A program made the translations under genes and the position numbers. Shown piece after piece: positions 45,837-52,856 of a stretch of DNA of 64,000 bases. Within the stretch, counting starts at the first letter, position 1, and each line of letters starts with the position of its first letter. This DNA comes from Parvibaculum sp. (GTDB lineage: Bacteria; Pseudomonadota; Alphaproteobacteria; Parvibaculales; Parvibaculaceae). The notes beneath the pieces are model-generated. The model was not told the origin of the DNA and searched no databases. It was given only the letters and a program-made list of their open reading frames with translations. Location of the stretch: assembly GCF_030651915.1 (NCBI RefSeq), contig NZ_JAUSBV010000005.1, forward strand, positions 62,001 to 126,000, written 5' to 3'.

Positions 45837-47330
45837 ATGGAAAATTCGCAAGCCGCCTATTCGCCGACGCCCGAAGCCAACGACGCCACCGCCTACCGGG
45901 TGCAGCCGCACAATATCGATGCGGAGCAGGCGCTGCTGGGCGCGATCCTGGTCAACAATGAGTCCTATGACCGCGTGGCGGGCTTCCTCGAGGTGGCGCA
46001 TTTCTTCGACGCGCTGCATGGCCGCATCTACGAGGCGGCGGCGAAGCTTATTACGCAGGGCCACCTCGCCTCGCCGGTGACCTTGAAAAACTATTTCGAG
46101 CGCGACGCGGCGCTCAGCGAGATCGGCGGCCCGCAATATCTGGCGCGGCTCGCCGGCGCGGCGACGACAATCATCAATGCCGAGGAATACGGCCGCACGA
46201 TCTACGACCTGGCGATCCGCCGCGAGCTGATCCAGGTCAGCATCGAGATGCATTCCCGCGCCTATGACGCGCCGGTCGACGACACGCCGGCGCAACAAAT
46301 TCTCGATGCGGAGCAATCGCTCTATCAACTGGCCGAGCGCGGCAAATATGAAGGCGGCTTCCAGAGCTTTCACGAGTCGCTCAACACCGCGATCGACATG
46401 GCGGCCGAAGCCTTCAAGCGCGATGGCGGGCTTTCCGGCATTTCGACCGGCTTGCGCGATCTCGACAATCGCCTCGGCGGCTTGCAGCGCTCGGACTTGC
46501 TGATCCTTGCCGGCCGGCCCTCGATGGGCAAGACGGCGCTTGCCACCAACATCGCCTTTCACGCCGCCAAGGCCTACAAGGCCGAGCACCACCCCGACGG
46601 CACGGTGACGGCGCTGGACGGCGCCATTGTCGGCTTCTTCTCGCTCGAAATGTCGTCGGAGCAGCTGGCGACCCGCCTGCTGGCCGAACAATCGGGCGTG
46701 CCGTCGGAACGCATCCGCCGCGGCAACATTCATGAGGACGAGTTTCACCAGCTTGTCGAGGCGGCGCGCGAGCTGCAGAGCATTCCGCTTTATATCGACG
46801 ACACCGGCGGGCTGACCATCGCGACGCTGGCGGCGCGTGCCCGGCGGCTGAAGCGGCAGCGGGGCCTCGGGCTTCTGGTCGTCGACTATCTGCAATTGCT
46901 GGCGGGCAGCGGCAAGGCCGGCGAGAACCGCGTGCAGGAAGTGACGCAGATCACCACCGGCCTCAAGGCGCTGGCCAAGGAACTCGACGTGCCGATCATG
47001 GCGCTGTCGCAGCTCTCGCGCCAGGTCGAAAACCGCGACGACAAGCGGCCGCAGCTATCGGATCTGCGCGAGTCCGGCTCGATCGAGCAGGACGCCGACG
47101 TGGTGATGTTCGTCTTCCGCGAGGAATATTACGCCTCGCGGCGCGAGCCGACCGAGGGCACGCCCGAACATCTTCAGTGGCAGGAGGAAATGGGTCGCGT
47201 GCACGGGCTGGCCGAATGCATCATCGGCAAGCAGCGCCACGGGCCGACCGGAACGGTGAAGCTGCAGTTCCAGGCCGATGTGACGCGGTTCTCGGATCTG
47301 GATCAGGTGCATACGGAGGGGTTTGAGTGA
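45837..47330 (+). CDS. dnaB: Replicative DNA helicase DnaB
   Basis: 497 aa hexameric 5'-3' helicase of the replication fork. N-terminal primase-interacting domain (VQPHNIDAEQALLGAILVNN onward to about 125), linker, then RecA-like domain: Walker A AGRPSMGKTALA (about residues 222-233), FSLEMSSEQLATRL, Walker B LLVVDYLQLL and the SQLSRQVENR arginine-finger region near 385. No intein insertion. First bases after its stop belong to the AT-rich module promoter. Confidence 0.97.
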   Translation: MENSQAAYSPTPEANDATAYRVQPHNIDAEQALLGAILVNNESYDRVAGFLEVAHFFDALHGRIYEAAAKLITQGHLASPVTLKNYFERDAALSEIGGPQYLARLAGAATTIINAEEYGRTIYDLAIRRELIQVSIEMHSRAYDAPVDDTPAQQILDAEQSLYQLAERGKYEGGFQSFHESLNTAIDMAAEAFKRDGGLSGISTGLRDLDNRLGGLQRSDLLILAGRPSMGKTALATNIAFHAAKAYKAEHHPDGTVTALDGAIVGFFSLEMSSEQLATRLLAEQSGVPSERIRRGNIHEDEFHQLVEAARELQSIPLYIDDTGGLTIATLAARARRLKRQRGLGLLVVDYLQLLAGSGKAGENRVQEVTQITTGLKALAKELDVPIMALSQLSRQVENRDDKRPQLSDLRESGSIEQDADVVMFVFREEYYASRREPTEGTPEHLQWQEEMGRVHGLAECIIGKQRHGPTGTVKLQFQADVTRFSDLDQVHTEGFE

Positions 47331-47334
47331 GGGG

Positions 47335-47384
47335 TTGACTTGTTAAAATTTTTCCCCTCAAATGAGGGAAGAATTTTTAACAAG
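47335..47384 (+). promoter_or_regulatory. Promoter overlapped by long inverted repeat (operator) of the XRE/ImmA module
   Basis: TTGACT (47335-47340) and TCAAAT (47358-47363) are 17 bp apart. A 22-bp imperfect inverted repeat (47339-47360 with 47363-47384, 19 of 22 pairs, 2-bp centre) covers everything from the end of the -35 to the ribosome site AAGGA (47382-47386). This is a typical layout for autorepression by the HTH protein encoded second in the module. Confidence 0.65.
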
Positions 47385-47394
47385 GATTTCCAAG

Positions 47395-48054
47395 ATGCTG
47401 CCATGCACGATCTTGAAAGACACTGACGAGGTCGAAGCTCGCCTTCGGGAGCATTTCGGCCTCGGACGGGTCGAAGTCATGCGGATTGCCCTAGGTGCGC
47501 TTGCCGCGAGAAATGACAGCGTCGCTTTTGACCCCCGCATCGCTAAGGGCTTGCTTGCATATATCTACGGGGTACGGACCCTCCGCGAGGTTTGCGCTGA
47601 CGCCGGGGGTTACGAACCCGTAAGCCATTACAATATTGAGTCCGCATACAACGCCGCGCGCTCGCTAAAGATTATGTTCCAGACTGCGGACTGCACATGC
47701 ATCGACGGACGCGATCCGAAGGCGATTTCAGCGATTGGCCCCGCGAAGGAGCTCTTTATCAAGGAAGCTTCAACCGGTTTCCTGTTTCCCGAAATGGAGA
47801 AGGAACGCGAAGAGCGACTCGCCCACCTCAGTGAGTTTGACAGGGCTGAGGCGTGGTATGTGTATGTTGCCTTTCCCAACAATACCGTGACTTGCGAGCT
47901 GTCTCGTCCGCTTGGCGTGACGGGTGGGCAGTTTTCAAACATTGTCGAGCGGATTTTCATTCTTGGTGAAGGCGACTTGGGGCCCTCCGGGCTGCTCGAT
48001 TTCAGCGATGAGGCACCAGCGTCCGAGATCAAACCTGTAGTCTCCAAGAAGTAA
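47395..48054 (+). CDS. Unknown 219-aa protein, first gene of XRE/ImmA module
   Basis: 219 aa; I recognise no family. Soluble, no signal peptide or membrane helix. It starts MLPCTILKDTDEVEARLREH, then a predicted helical part (about 20-95), a segment with two close cysteines (TADCTCIDGRD, about 106-116), a charged helix MEKEREERLAHLSEFDRAEAW (about 141-161) and a C-terminal part with GVTGGQFSNIVERIFILGEGD. ATG 47395 lies 8 nt after AAGGA. An ATG at 47362 in the same frame would place translation inside the operator. One base separates its stop from the next start, so the two proteins are made together. Lower GC than dnaB. It might be a toxin or effector controlled by the partner; that is inference. 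Confidence 0.8.
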   Translation: MLPCTILKDTDEVEARLREHFGLGRVEVMRIALGALAARNDSVAFDPRIAKGLLAYIYGVRTLREVCADAGGYEPVSHYNIESAYNAARSLKIMFQTADCTCIDGRDPKAISAIGPAKELFIKEASTGFLFPEMEKEREERLAHLSEFDRAEAWYVYVAFPNNTVTCELSRPLGVTGGQFSNIVERIFILGEGDLGPSGLLDFSDEAPASEIKPVVSKK

Positions 48055-48055
48055 A

Positions 48056-49153
48056 ATGCCTGTATTCAACAGCAGTCGCCTGAAGCTGGCCCGCAAACGG
48101 CGGCGTATGACCAGCACCGAACTCGCGAGAATATCGGACATTAGTGCGGTCACAATTTCCAGGATTGAAAGAACCGATAACGAACCAACGGACGAAACAA
48201 TTAAGGCACTCGCTACCGCCCTCTCTTTTCCTATCGAGTTTTTCTTCGGCCCTGATGTGGAGGAAGTTGAAAAAGACGCTGCCAGCTTTCGCAGTTTGAA
48301 ATCTATGTCCGCAAAGGAGCGCGACGCTGCGTTGGCTGCTGCCTCGGTTGCGTTTCTTGTCTCGGATTGGGTCGAAGTCAGGTTCAATCTGCCGTCAGCT
48401 GACTTATTTGATTTCGGACATGAACGTGACCCACAGATTGCAGCAAGGCGCTTGAGGTCCCGTTGGGGATTGGGCGAGCAGCCCATCAGCAACATGATTG
48501 AGTTGCTTGAGGCAAAGGGCGTCAGGGTTTTTTCTCTCTCAGAGAACACTCGCTCAGTCGATGCTTTTTCGTGTTGGAGAGGAGCTATTCCCTACATTTT
48601 TCTCAACACCTTCAAATCATCTGAGCACAGCCGGTTCGATGCAGCACACGAACTTGGACACCTCTGTCTGCACCGACATGGCGGCCCTCAGCAAAAGAAC
48701 GCTGAAGCTGAGGCTAACATGTTTGCAGCGAGTTTTTTGATGCCTGAGGCTGATGTTCGCTCGCGTATTCTTTATATCAATTCGCTTGATCAAATCAGGA
48801 TAGCCAAAAAACGCTGGGGAGTGTCACTCTCCGCGCTGACATATCGCTTGAGCAAACTCGGCATACTGAGCGAGTGGCAAAGCCGGAGGTTCTTTATCGA
48901 AATAAACAGACTCGGCTTTAGAACAACTGAGCCTGATCCAATACCCCACGAGTTTTCATTTATCTGGCAAACCGTATTTCGGGAGCTTTGGAAAGATCGA
49001 ATTACAAAGCACGATATTGCAGAAGCGCTTCATATCCCCGCTGAAGAACTGGAAAGCGTTGTTTTCGGTTTGGCATCCCCCGCATTTGACCCTCGTGCCA
49101 GATTGGACGCTGAAAGCAATGGTCGCCCAGTTTTGGCTATCGATAACAAATGA
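48056..49153 (+). CDS. XRE-family regulator fused to ImmA/IrrE metallopeptidase
   Basis: 365 aa. HTH domain at about 7-60 (LKLARKRRRMTSTELAR, then ISDISAVTISRIERTDNEP) and ImmA/IrrE zinc peptidase with HELGH at 198-202 and a downstream Glu in AEAEANMFAASFLMP (about 217-230), the expected third ligand. Such proteins cleave or control repressors; fused to an HTH they commonly regulate their own operon. The C-terminal 110 residues (SALTYRLSKLGILS onward) look like a further helical domain. Composition is clearly AT-richer than the flanks and codon use differs, suggesting transfer. It ends where the toxin-like remnant begins. Confidence 0.88.
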   Translation: MPVFNSSRLKLARKRRRMTSTELARISDISAVTISRIERTDNEPTDETIKALATALSFPIEFFFGPDVEEVEKDAASFRSLKSMSAKERDAALAAASVAFLVSDWVEVRFNLPSADLFDFGHERDPQIAARRLRSRWGLGEQPISNMIELLEAKGVRVFSLSENTRSVDAFSCWRGAIPYIFLNTFKSSEHSRFDAAHELGHLCLHRHGGPQQKNAEAEANMFAASFLMPEADVRSRILYINSLDQIRIAKKRWGVSLSALTYRLSKLGILSEWQSRRFFIEINRLGFRTTEPDPIPHEFSFIWQTVFRELWKDRITKHDIAEALHIPAEELESVVFGLASPAFDPRARLDAESNGRPVLAIDNK

Positions 49154-49235
49154 ATTGATTTTTCTCGTGACCGCGTGGGCGAAGATAGCGAGGCCGACAT
49201 GCACAAGGTTGGACGCGACATCAAGCAAGGCTTGA
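49149..49235 (+). pseudogene. Possible 3' remnant of a HigB/RelE-type toxin gene
   Basis: The frame at 49149 reads NELIFLVTAWAK and ends at a stop by 49235. This resembles the conserved last strand of HigB-type toxins (IFLLTAYAK-like). It has no start of its own and begins at the end of the ImmA gene, directly before a HigA-like gene, where a toxin would be expected. The match is short, so this is tentative. Confidence 0.35.
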
Positions 49236-49489
49236 AAGAGGCCCTCGCCTTTTCGCGCGGCAAGGCGGCGGGGGCGCGGGTTCATATTCCGGCCGAGATC
49301 GACGTCAAGGCGATGCGGGCGCGGCTCGGGATGACGCAGAAGGAATTTTCGGAGACGTTCAAGATTCCCGTCGGCACGCTGCGCGACTGGGAACAGGGCC
49401 GCCGGGCGCCGGACCAGCCGAGCCGGATGCTGCTGCGCGTGATCGAGCGCGAGCCGCAGGCGGCGAAGCGGGCGCTGAAGGGGGTTTAA
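49199..49489 (+). CDS. HigA/NadS-like XRE antitoxin, apparently orphan
   Basis: 96 aa. The N-terminal segment KVGRDIKQGLKEALAFSRGKA is followed by an XRE HTH (VKAMRARLGMTQKEFSETFK, then IPVGTLRDWEQGRRAP, about 34-75), the usual order in HigA2/NadS-type antitoxins. These are normally preceded by a RelE/HigB toxin. Here only a possible toxin tail precedes it. The frame stays open to a GTG at 49175, but ATG 49199 has GAGG at a proper distance. GC-rich like the chromosome, unlike the module to its left. Confidence 0.8.
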   Translation: MHKVGRDIKQGLKEALAFSRGKAAGARVHIPAEIDVKAMRARLGMTQKEFSETFKIPVGTLRDWEQGRRAPDQPSRMLLRVIEREPQAAKRALKGV

Positions 49490-49494
49490 GGGGT

Positions 49495-49525
49495 TTCACG
49501 CGGAGACGCGGAGCCGCGGAGAAGG
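49495..49525 (+). repeat. CACGC(R)GAG-type dispersed repeat, copy 1
   Basis: TTCACGCGGAGACGCGGAGC and onward: short unit recurring every 8-9 bp, related to copies at 50284 and 51622. Confidence 0.6.
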
Positions 49526-49610
49526 TTTGCTGGCGCTTCCACCTTCGCCAAGGCTACGGCAGACAGGTCGCGCCGGAAGCGGATTTTTCCCCTGCCCCTC
49601 CTCCCCTCGG

Positions 49611-49638
49611 TGTCATCCCGGCGAACGCCCGGGCGACA
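49611..49638. repeat. TGTCATCCCGGCG inverted repeat, copy 1
   Basis: Imperfect hairpin element whose arm is shared with 51775-51815. Dispersed elements of this kind are common in alphaproteobacterial intergenic DNA. Confidence 0.5.
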
Positions 49639-49675
49639 GTTGTGGTTGTGGAGAGTGTGAGGGCAAAAGCGCGCG

Positions 49676-50275
49676 ATGGACGATGTGACAACGCAAACGA
49701 AGGCTGTCTATGAGGCTCATGCGGCGGCGTGGGATGCAGAGCGGAGCCGGGCGTTGTTCGAGAAGGGGTGGCTCGATCGGCTGCTGGCGTTCGGCGCGGC
49801 AGGGGACAGTGTTCTCGATGTGGGCTGCGGCGCGGGGGAGCCGGTGGCGGGGTATCTCGTCGCGCAGGGGCGGCGCGTTTGCGGGGTCGATTTTGCGGGC
49901 CCGATGCTCGATATCGCGCGGGCGCGGTTTCCCGGCGCGCGCTGGCTTGAGGCGGATATGCGCACGCTCGATCTCGGCGCGACCTTCGCCGGCGTGATCG
50001 CCTGGGACAGTTTCTTTCATCTGACGGCGAACGAACAGCGCGCGACGCTGCCGCGGCTCTGCGCCCATGTCGCGCCGGGTGGCGCACTTCTGGTGACCGT
50101 CGGGCCTTCCGAGGGCGAGGCCATCGGCTCGGTCGACGGGGCGGCGGTTTATCATGCGAGCCTGTCGATCGGGGAGTATGAGCGACTGTTGAACGAGGCG
50201 GGAATGCGGCTTGTCGCGTTCACGCCGGACGACCCGGACTGCGCGGGGCATTCGGTATTGCTTGCGGCGCGGTGA
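49676..50275 (+). CDS. Class I SAM-dependent methyltransferase
   Basis: 199 aa. SAM motif I VLDVGCGAGEPVAGYL (about residues 42-57), acidic residue in GVDFAGPMLD, motif II-like WLEADMRTL and VIAWDSFFHL (about 105-114). Methyltransferase_25/11 type, cytoplasmic. The substrate is unknown; the context of repeats and accessory genes gives no clue. Confidence 0.85.
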   Translation: MDDVTTQTKAVYEAHAAAWDAERSRALFEKGWLDRLLAFGAAGDSVLDVGCGAGEPVAGYLVAQGRRVCGVDFAGPMLDIARARFPGARWLEADMRTLDLGATFAGVIAWDSFFHLTANEQRATLPRLCAHVAPGGALLVTVGPSEGEAIGSVDGAAVYHASLSIGEYERLLNEAGMRLVAFTPDDPDCAGHSVLLAAR

Positions 50276-50283
50276 ACAGGGGG

Positions 50284-50429
50284 TTCACGCGAAGGCGCGA
50301 AGCCGCGAAGGAAGGATTCACGCAGAGGCGCAGAGACGCAGAGGGGGTGTCGTATGGCGGTGTGCCTCAATCGGTTCCGGGTTGCTTCGCCTTCGGCTCG
50401 CAATGACGATTTGGGGTTTGCCCCTGCCC
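50284..50429 (+). repeat. Composite dispersed repeat, left copy
   Basis: CACGC-type units at 50284-50346, then GTTGCTTCGCCTTCGGCTCG and CAATGACGATTTGGGG. The part 50318-50429 is repeated at 51649-51765 in the same orientation on the other side of the 351-aa gene. The GCTTCG...GCAATGACG part is also half of the element at 62194. The whole short gap between the two genes is filled by it. Confidence 0.75.
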
Positions 50430-50447
50430 GCCCGCGCGCCGGCCTCT

Positions 50448-51503
50448 TCAGTAACCCCTGTCGAGATAGACCTGCCATTCGTTCAGTTCGCGGCGGGCAT
50501 CTTCCACCGCACTCAGGATGTAGGCGTTCTGGCTCGCTGCGTCTTCCAGCGCAACGGTGCCGGCACTCAGTCTCATGTTGCTCGTCAATTCGGCGGAGGT
50601 CGGCACCCGGCCCTTGAAATGATCCCGCGTATAAAAGAGGTCCGGCACATTGATCCGCCGCGTCTGGCCGTTGGAGAGGCTGCCGCCGCCGACACGGACG
50701 ATCCGCACCATCTCGGGATCGAGGCCGTCGCCCAGACCGATGAAATCGAGATACACAAGATCCCGCGACAGCCGCGACCCGTCCTTGCGGTCGAACAGCT
50801 CGAACTCGACCTGCACCAGGCCGAGGTCGAGCCCGGTCCGGTTGGTGAGCACGAAGTCGGCGTCGACATAAAATTCCCTGTAGTCCGGCATGTGATCGGG
50901 AAGCCGCGCCGCCAGACGATTCTGATGGCCGCTGAAGCGGGTCAAGGCGACGTCCACCTTGGCGAGCATGGCGCGGATTTCCGGCTCGCGGGCGATTTCG
51001 GCCTCGAGGCGGCGCACTTCTTCGCGGCCGCGGGCGACATTGGCGAGGCGTGACGCCTCGGCATCGCGCGCATATGCGGCCTCGATCGCCGCGACTTCGG
51101 CCTGATGGGCGGCGCGGTGGCGGGCGACCAGGCGCGCGCCGGTGTAGCCGTGCCAGGGCGCGAACCGGGCCATGTAGTCAGGCCTCTCGCCCGTCGCGCG
51201 ATCGATGCCCCTCCAGCTCAGGTAAGTGAAGATGGTCTGGAATTCCTCCTCTTCCTCCTCCGGCAGCGCGGCGACGATTTGAAAGATGGAGCGCTCGAGG
51301 GCCTCGAGCGAACTGGCGTCGATGACGGGGCCGCTCGCAAAGAGCGCAGCGGGATGAAGCGCGGGGACCGCATCGGTCGCGACGATCGCGCCGTAGAGCA
51401 GCACGAGAACAGCGGGCACGGCCAGTATCTTCGCCCAAAGCGGCAAGCCGCCCTTGCGTCCCTCGCCGCCGGCGCCCTGCCCCGTTTTCTCCGAACCCGC
51501 CAT
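50448..51503 (-). CDS. Unknown 351-aa protein with N-terminal membrane anchor
   Basis: 351 aa. A short cytoplasmic start rich in Gly and Lys, then one helix (AKILAVPAVLVLLYGAIVA, about 24-42), the rest predicted outside the membrane. Middle part: acidic run LPEEEEEEFQ (about 78-87), then a long Ala/Arg/Glu helix (about 130-185), probably coiled coil, followed by a beta-rich domain (about 215-310) with TNRTGLDLGLVQVEFELFDR. No family recognised. ATG 51503 is used; the frame runs on to a TTG without a ribosome site. The gene is flanked by direct repeats. Confidence 0.7.
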   Translation of the reverse strand: MAGSEKTGQGAGGEGRKGGLPLWAKILAVPAVLVLLYGAIVATDAVPALHPAALFASGPVIDASSLEALERSIFQIVAALPEEEEEEFQTIFTYLSWRGIDRATGERPDYMARFAPWHGYTGARLVARHRAAHQAEVAAIEAAYARDAEASRLANVARGREEVRRLEAEIAREPEIRAMLAKVDVALTRFSGHQNRLAARLPDHMPDYREFYVDADFVLTNRTGLDLGLVQVEFELFDRKDGSRLSRDLVYLDFIGLGDGLDPEMVRIVRVGGGSLSNGQTRRINVPDLFYTRDHFKGRVPTSAELTSNMRLSAGTVALEDAASQNAYILSAVEDARRELNEWQVYLDRGY

Positions 51504-51621
51504 CAGCCTTGCCCTTTCCCGTTTGTGAAGGGCGCATTTTAGGGAAAAGACGCGTGTGTGCAATTTCGCGGTGCCAGGCTTGCGATGGCATGCGGGGCGG
51601 CGCGGCGATGGGAAGGGAAGG

Positions 51622-51765
51622 ACTCACGCGGAGACGCGAAGGAAGGGCTCACGCAGAGGCGCAGAGACGCAGAGGCGGCGTCGCATGGCGATTATTCTGT
51701 ACCTCAATCGGTTTTGAGTTGCTTCGCCTTCGGCTCGCAAGAACGATTTGGGGATTGCCCCTCCC
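51622..51765 (+). repeat. Composite dispersed repeat, right copy
   Basis: Same order as the left copy: CACGC-type units, a diverged spacer, ACCTCAATCGGTT, TTGCTTCGCCTTCGGCTCGC and CGATTTGGGG. The last half differs from the left copy by a handful of bases. Confidence 0.75.
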
Positions 51766-51774
51766 ACCCTCAGG

Positions 51775-51815
51775 TGTCATCCCGGCGCTTGTTGCCGGCT
51801 TTCGCCGGGGTGACA
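51775..51815. repeat. TGTCATCCCGGCG hairpin element, copy 2
   Basis: 13-bp arms (one G-T pair) around a 15-nt centre, followed by GTTTTATTTT. It may also act as a terminator. Confidence 0.6.
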
Positions 51816-52000
51816 GTTTTATTTTGGGAGATGCCTGAGGCCATCGCCGGCATTTGCGGAAATTCCGAGGGCCATCGCCGGTGCTTGGCTTGGTAGTTTC
51901 CGAGTCTCGCCGGCGGCACGCTTCGCCGCGACAATGCGTTTGCCGCGTCCGTTCGCGGCCGAACGCGCCCGCGGCGCGCTGACATTTTGAGGTCGATCCC

Positions 52001-52798
52001 GTGAAAACAAAAATCCTGACGATTGGCGGCGTGGCGGCCGTGCTGGCGCTGGCCGGTTGCGTCGAGCCCTATCCGCAGCAGCCGCGCGCGACGATGCAGA
52101 GCAAAGCCCCTGTCTATAGCAGCGGCTATACCAACATCTATGACGGCTATTATGACGGCCATTACGGCCCGCATGCCGGCGGCTACTGGGGGCCCGACGG
52201 CGCCTATTATTATCTCGGCCGGGACGGCAATTATCACCGCGACGACAGGGGCCATTATCGCCGCGAGGCCTTCAAGGGCGCCACGCCCTTCCACCGCGAC
52301 GACCGGCATCGCGGCACCGACAACCGATACGGCCAGAACTACGCCAACACGGAAGGCGGCTATTATAACGGCTATTACGGCCCGCATCTCGGCGGCTATT
52401 GGGGGCGCGACGGCTACTATTATTATCTCGGCCGGGATCGCAACTATCACCGCGACGACCAGCGGCACTACCGTCACAACGCCTTCCAGGGGGCCACGGC
52501 CTTTCGCGGCGGCGACGGCTATCGCGGCGACGACAGCCGAAACGTCCCGACCAACATCAGCAGCACGGAAGGCGGCTATTACAATGGCTATTACGGCCCG
52601 CATCTGGGCGGCTATTGGGGGCGCGACGGCTACTATTACTACCTCGGCCGGGATCGCAACTATCACCGCGACGAGCAGCGGCATTATCGTCACAACGCCT
52701 TCCAGGGGGCCACGCCCTTCCGCGGCGGCGACAGCTATCGCGGCGACGACCGGCAATCCCCCTACAAGAACGATCCGGGCCACGGCTCGAAGCGCTGA
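52001..52798 (+). CDS. Tyr/Gly/His-rich repeat lipoprotein
   Basis: 265 aa. GTG start, 8 nt after TGAGG. Signal with lipobox LALAGC (Cys about 20), so lipid-anchored. The mature part is three tandem units of about 70 residues, each with GYYGPH(L/A)GGYWG, a YYYLGRD core, then NYHRDD and a HYR..AF.GATPF segment. Units 2 and 3 are nearly identical. High in Tyr, His, Arg and Asp, low in hydrophobic residues. It resembles no enzyme; the aromatic and His content suggests a metal-binding or structural surface protein. This is inference. Minor antisense and other-frame ORFs overlap it. Confidence 0.8.
   Translation: MKTKILTIGGVAAVLALAGCVEPYPQQPRATMQSKAPVYSSGYTNIYDGYYDGHYGPHAGGYWGPDGAYYYLGRDGNYHRDDRGHYRREAFKGATPFHRDDRHRGTDNRYGQNYANTEGGYYNGYYGPHLGGYWGRDGYYYYLGRDRNYHRDDQRHYRHNAFQGATAFRGGDGYRGDDSRNVPTNISSTEGGYYNGYYGPHLGGYWGRDGYYYYLGRDRNYHRDEQRHYRHNAFQGATPFRGGDSYRGDDRQSPYKNDPGHGSKR
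52349..52750 (+). repeat. Two 186-bp near-identical units at 216-bp period inside the lipoprotein gene
   Basis: 52349-52534 and 52565-52750 align with few, mostly synonymous changes. An older diverged unit precedes them (about 52140-52320). Recent duplication in frame. Confidence 0.85.
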
Positions 52799-52806
52799 AC
52801 ATGTTT

Positions 52807-52832
52807 CACCGCGCGCAGCGATGCGCGCGGTG
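52807..52832. terminator. Perfect 11-bp hairpin with GCGA loop
   Basis: CACCGCGCGCA-GCGA-TGCGCGCGGTG, a GNRA tetraloop stem between two convergent genes. No T-run, so termination strength is uncertain. Confidence 0.55.
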
Positions 52833-52856
52833 TAAGGGCGCCCGCCGCCGCGGCGC

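Larger units (their letters stand above)
51504..52000. other. Repeat-filled intergenic region
   Basis: Nearly 500 bp without a gene. It contains the right copy of the composite repeat (51622-51765), a hairpin element (51775-51815) and, after it, about 185 bp in which a short ATCGCCGG-type motif recurs (51842 and 51872) but nothing else was recognised. Confidence 0.6.

Noticed and set aside
49017-49148. Upstream part of the frame ending in the toxin-like peptide
   Set aside because: It lies wholly inside the ImmA gene in another frame and has no toxin-like sequence. Only the part after 49149 is considered a possible remnant.
52349-52750. CRISPR-like repeat array
   Set aside because: The repeats are in frame within a lipoprotein gene, 186 bp long, with synonymous differences.
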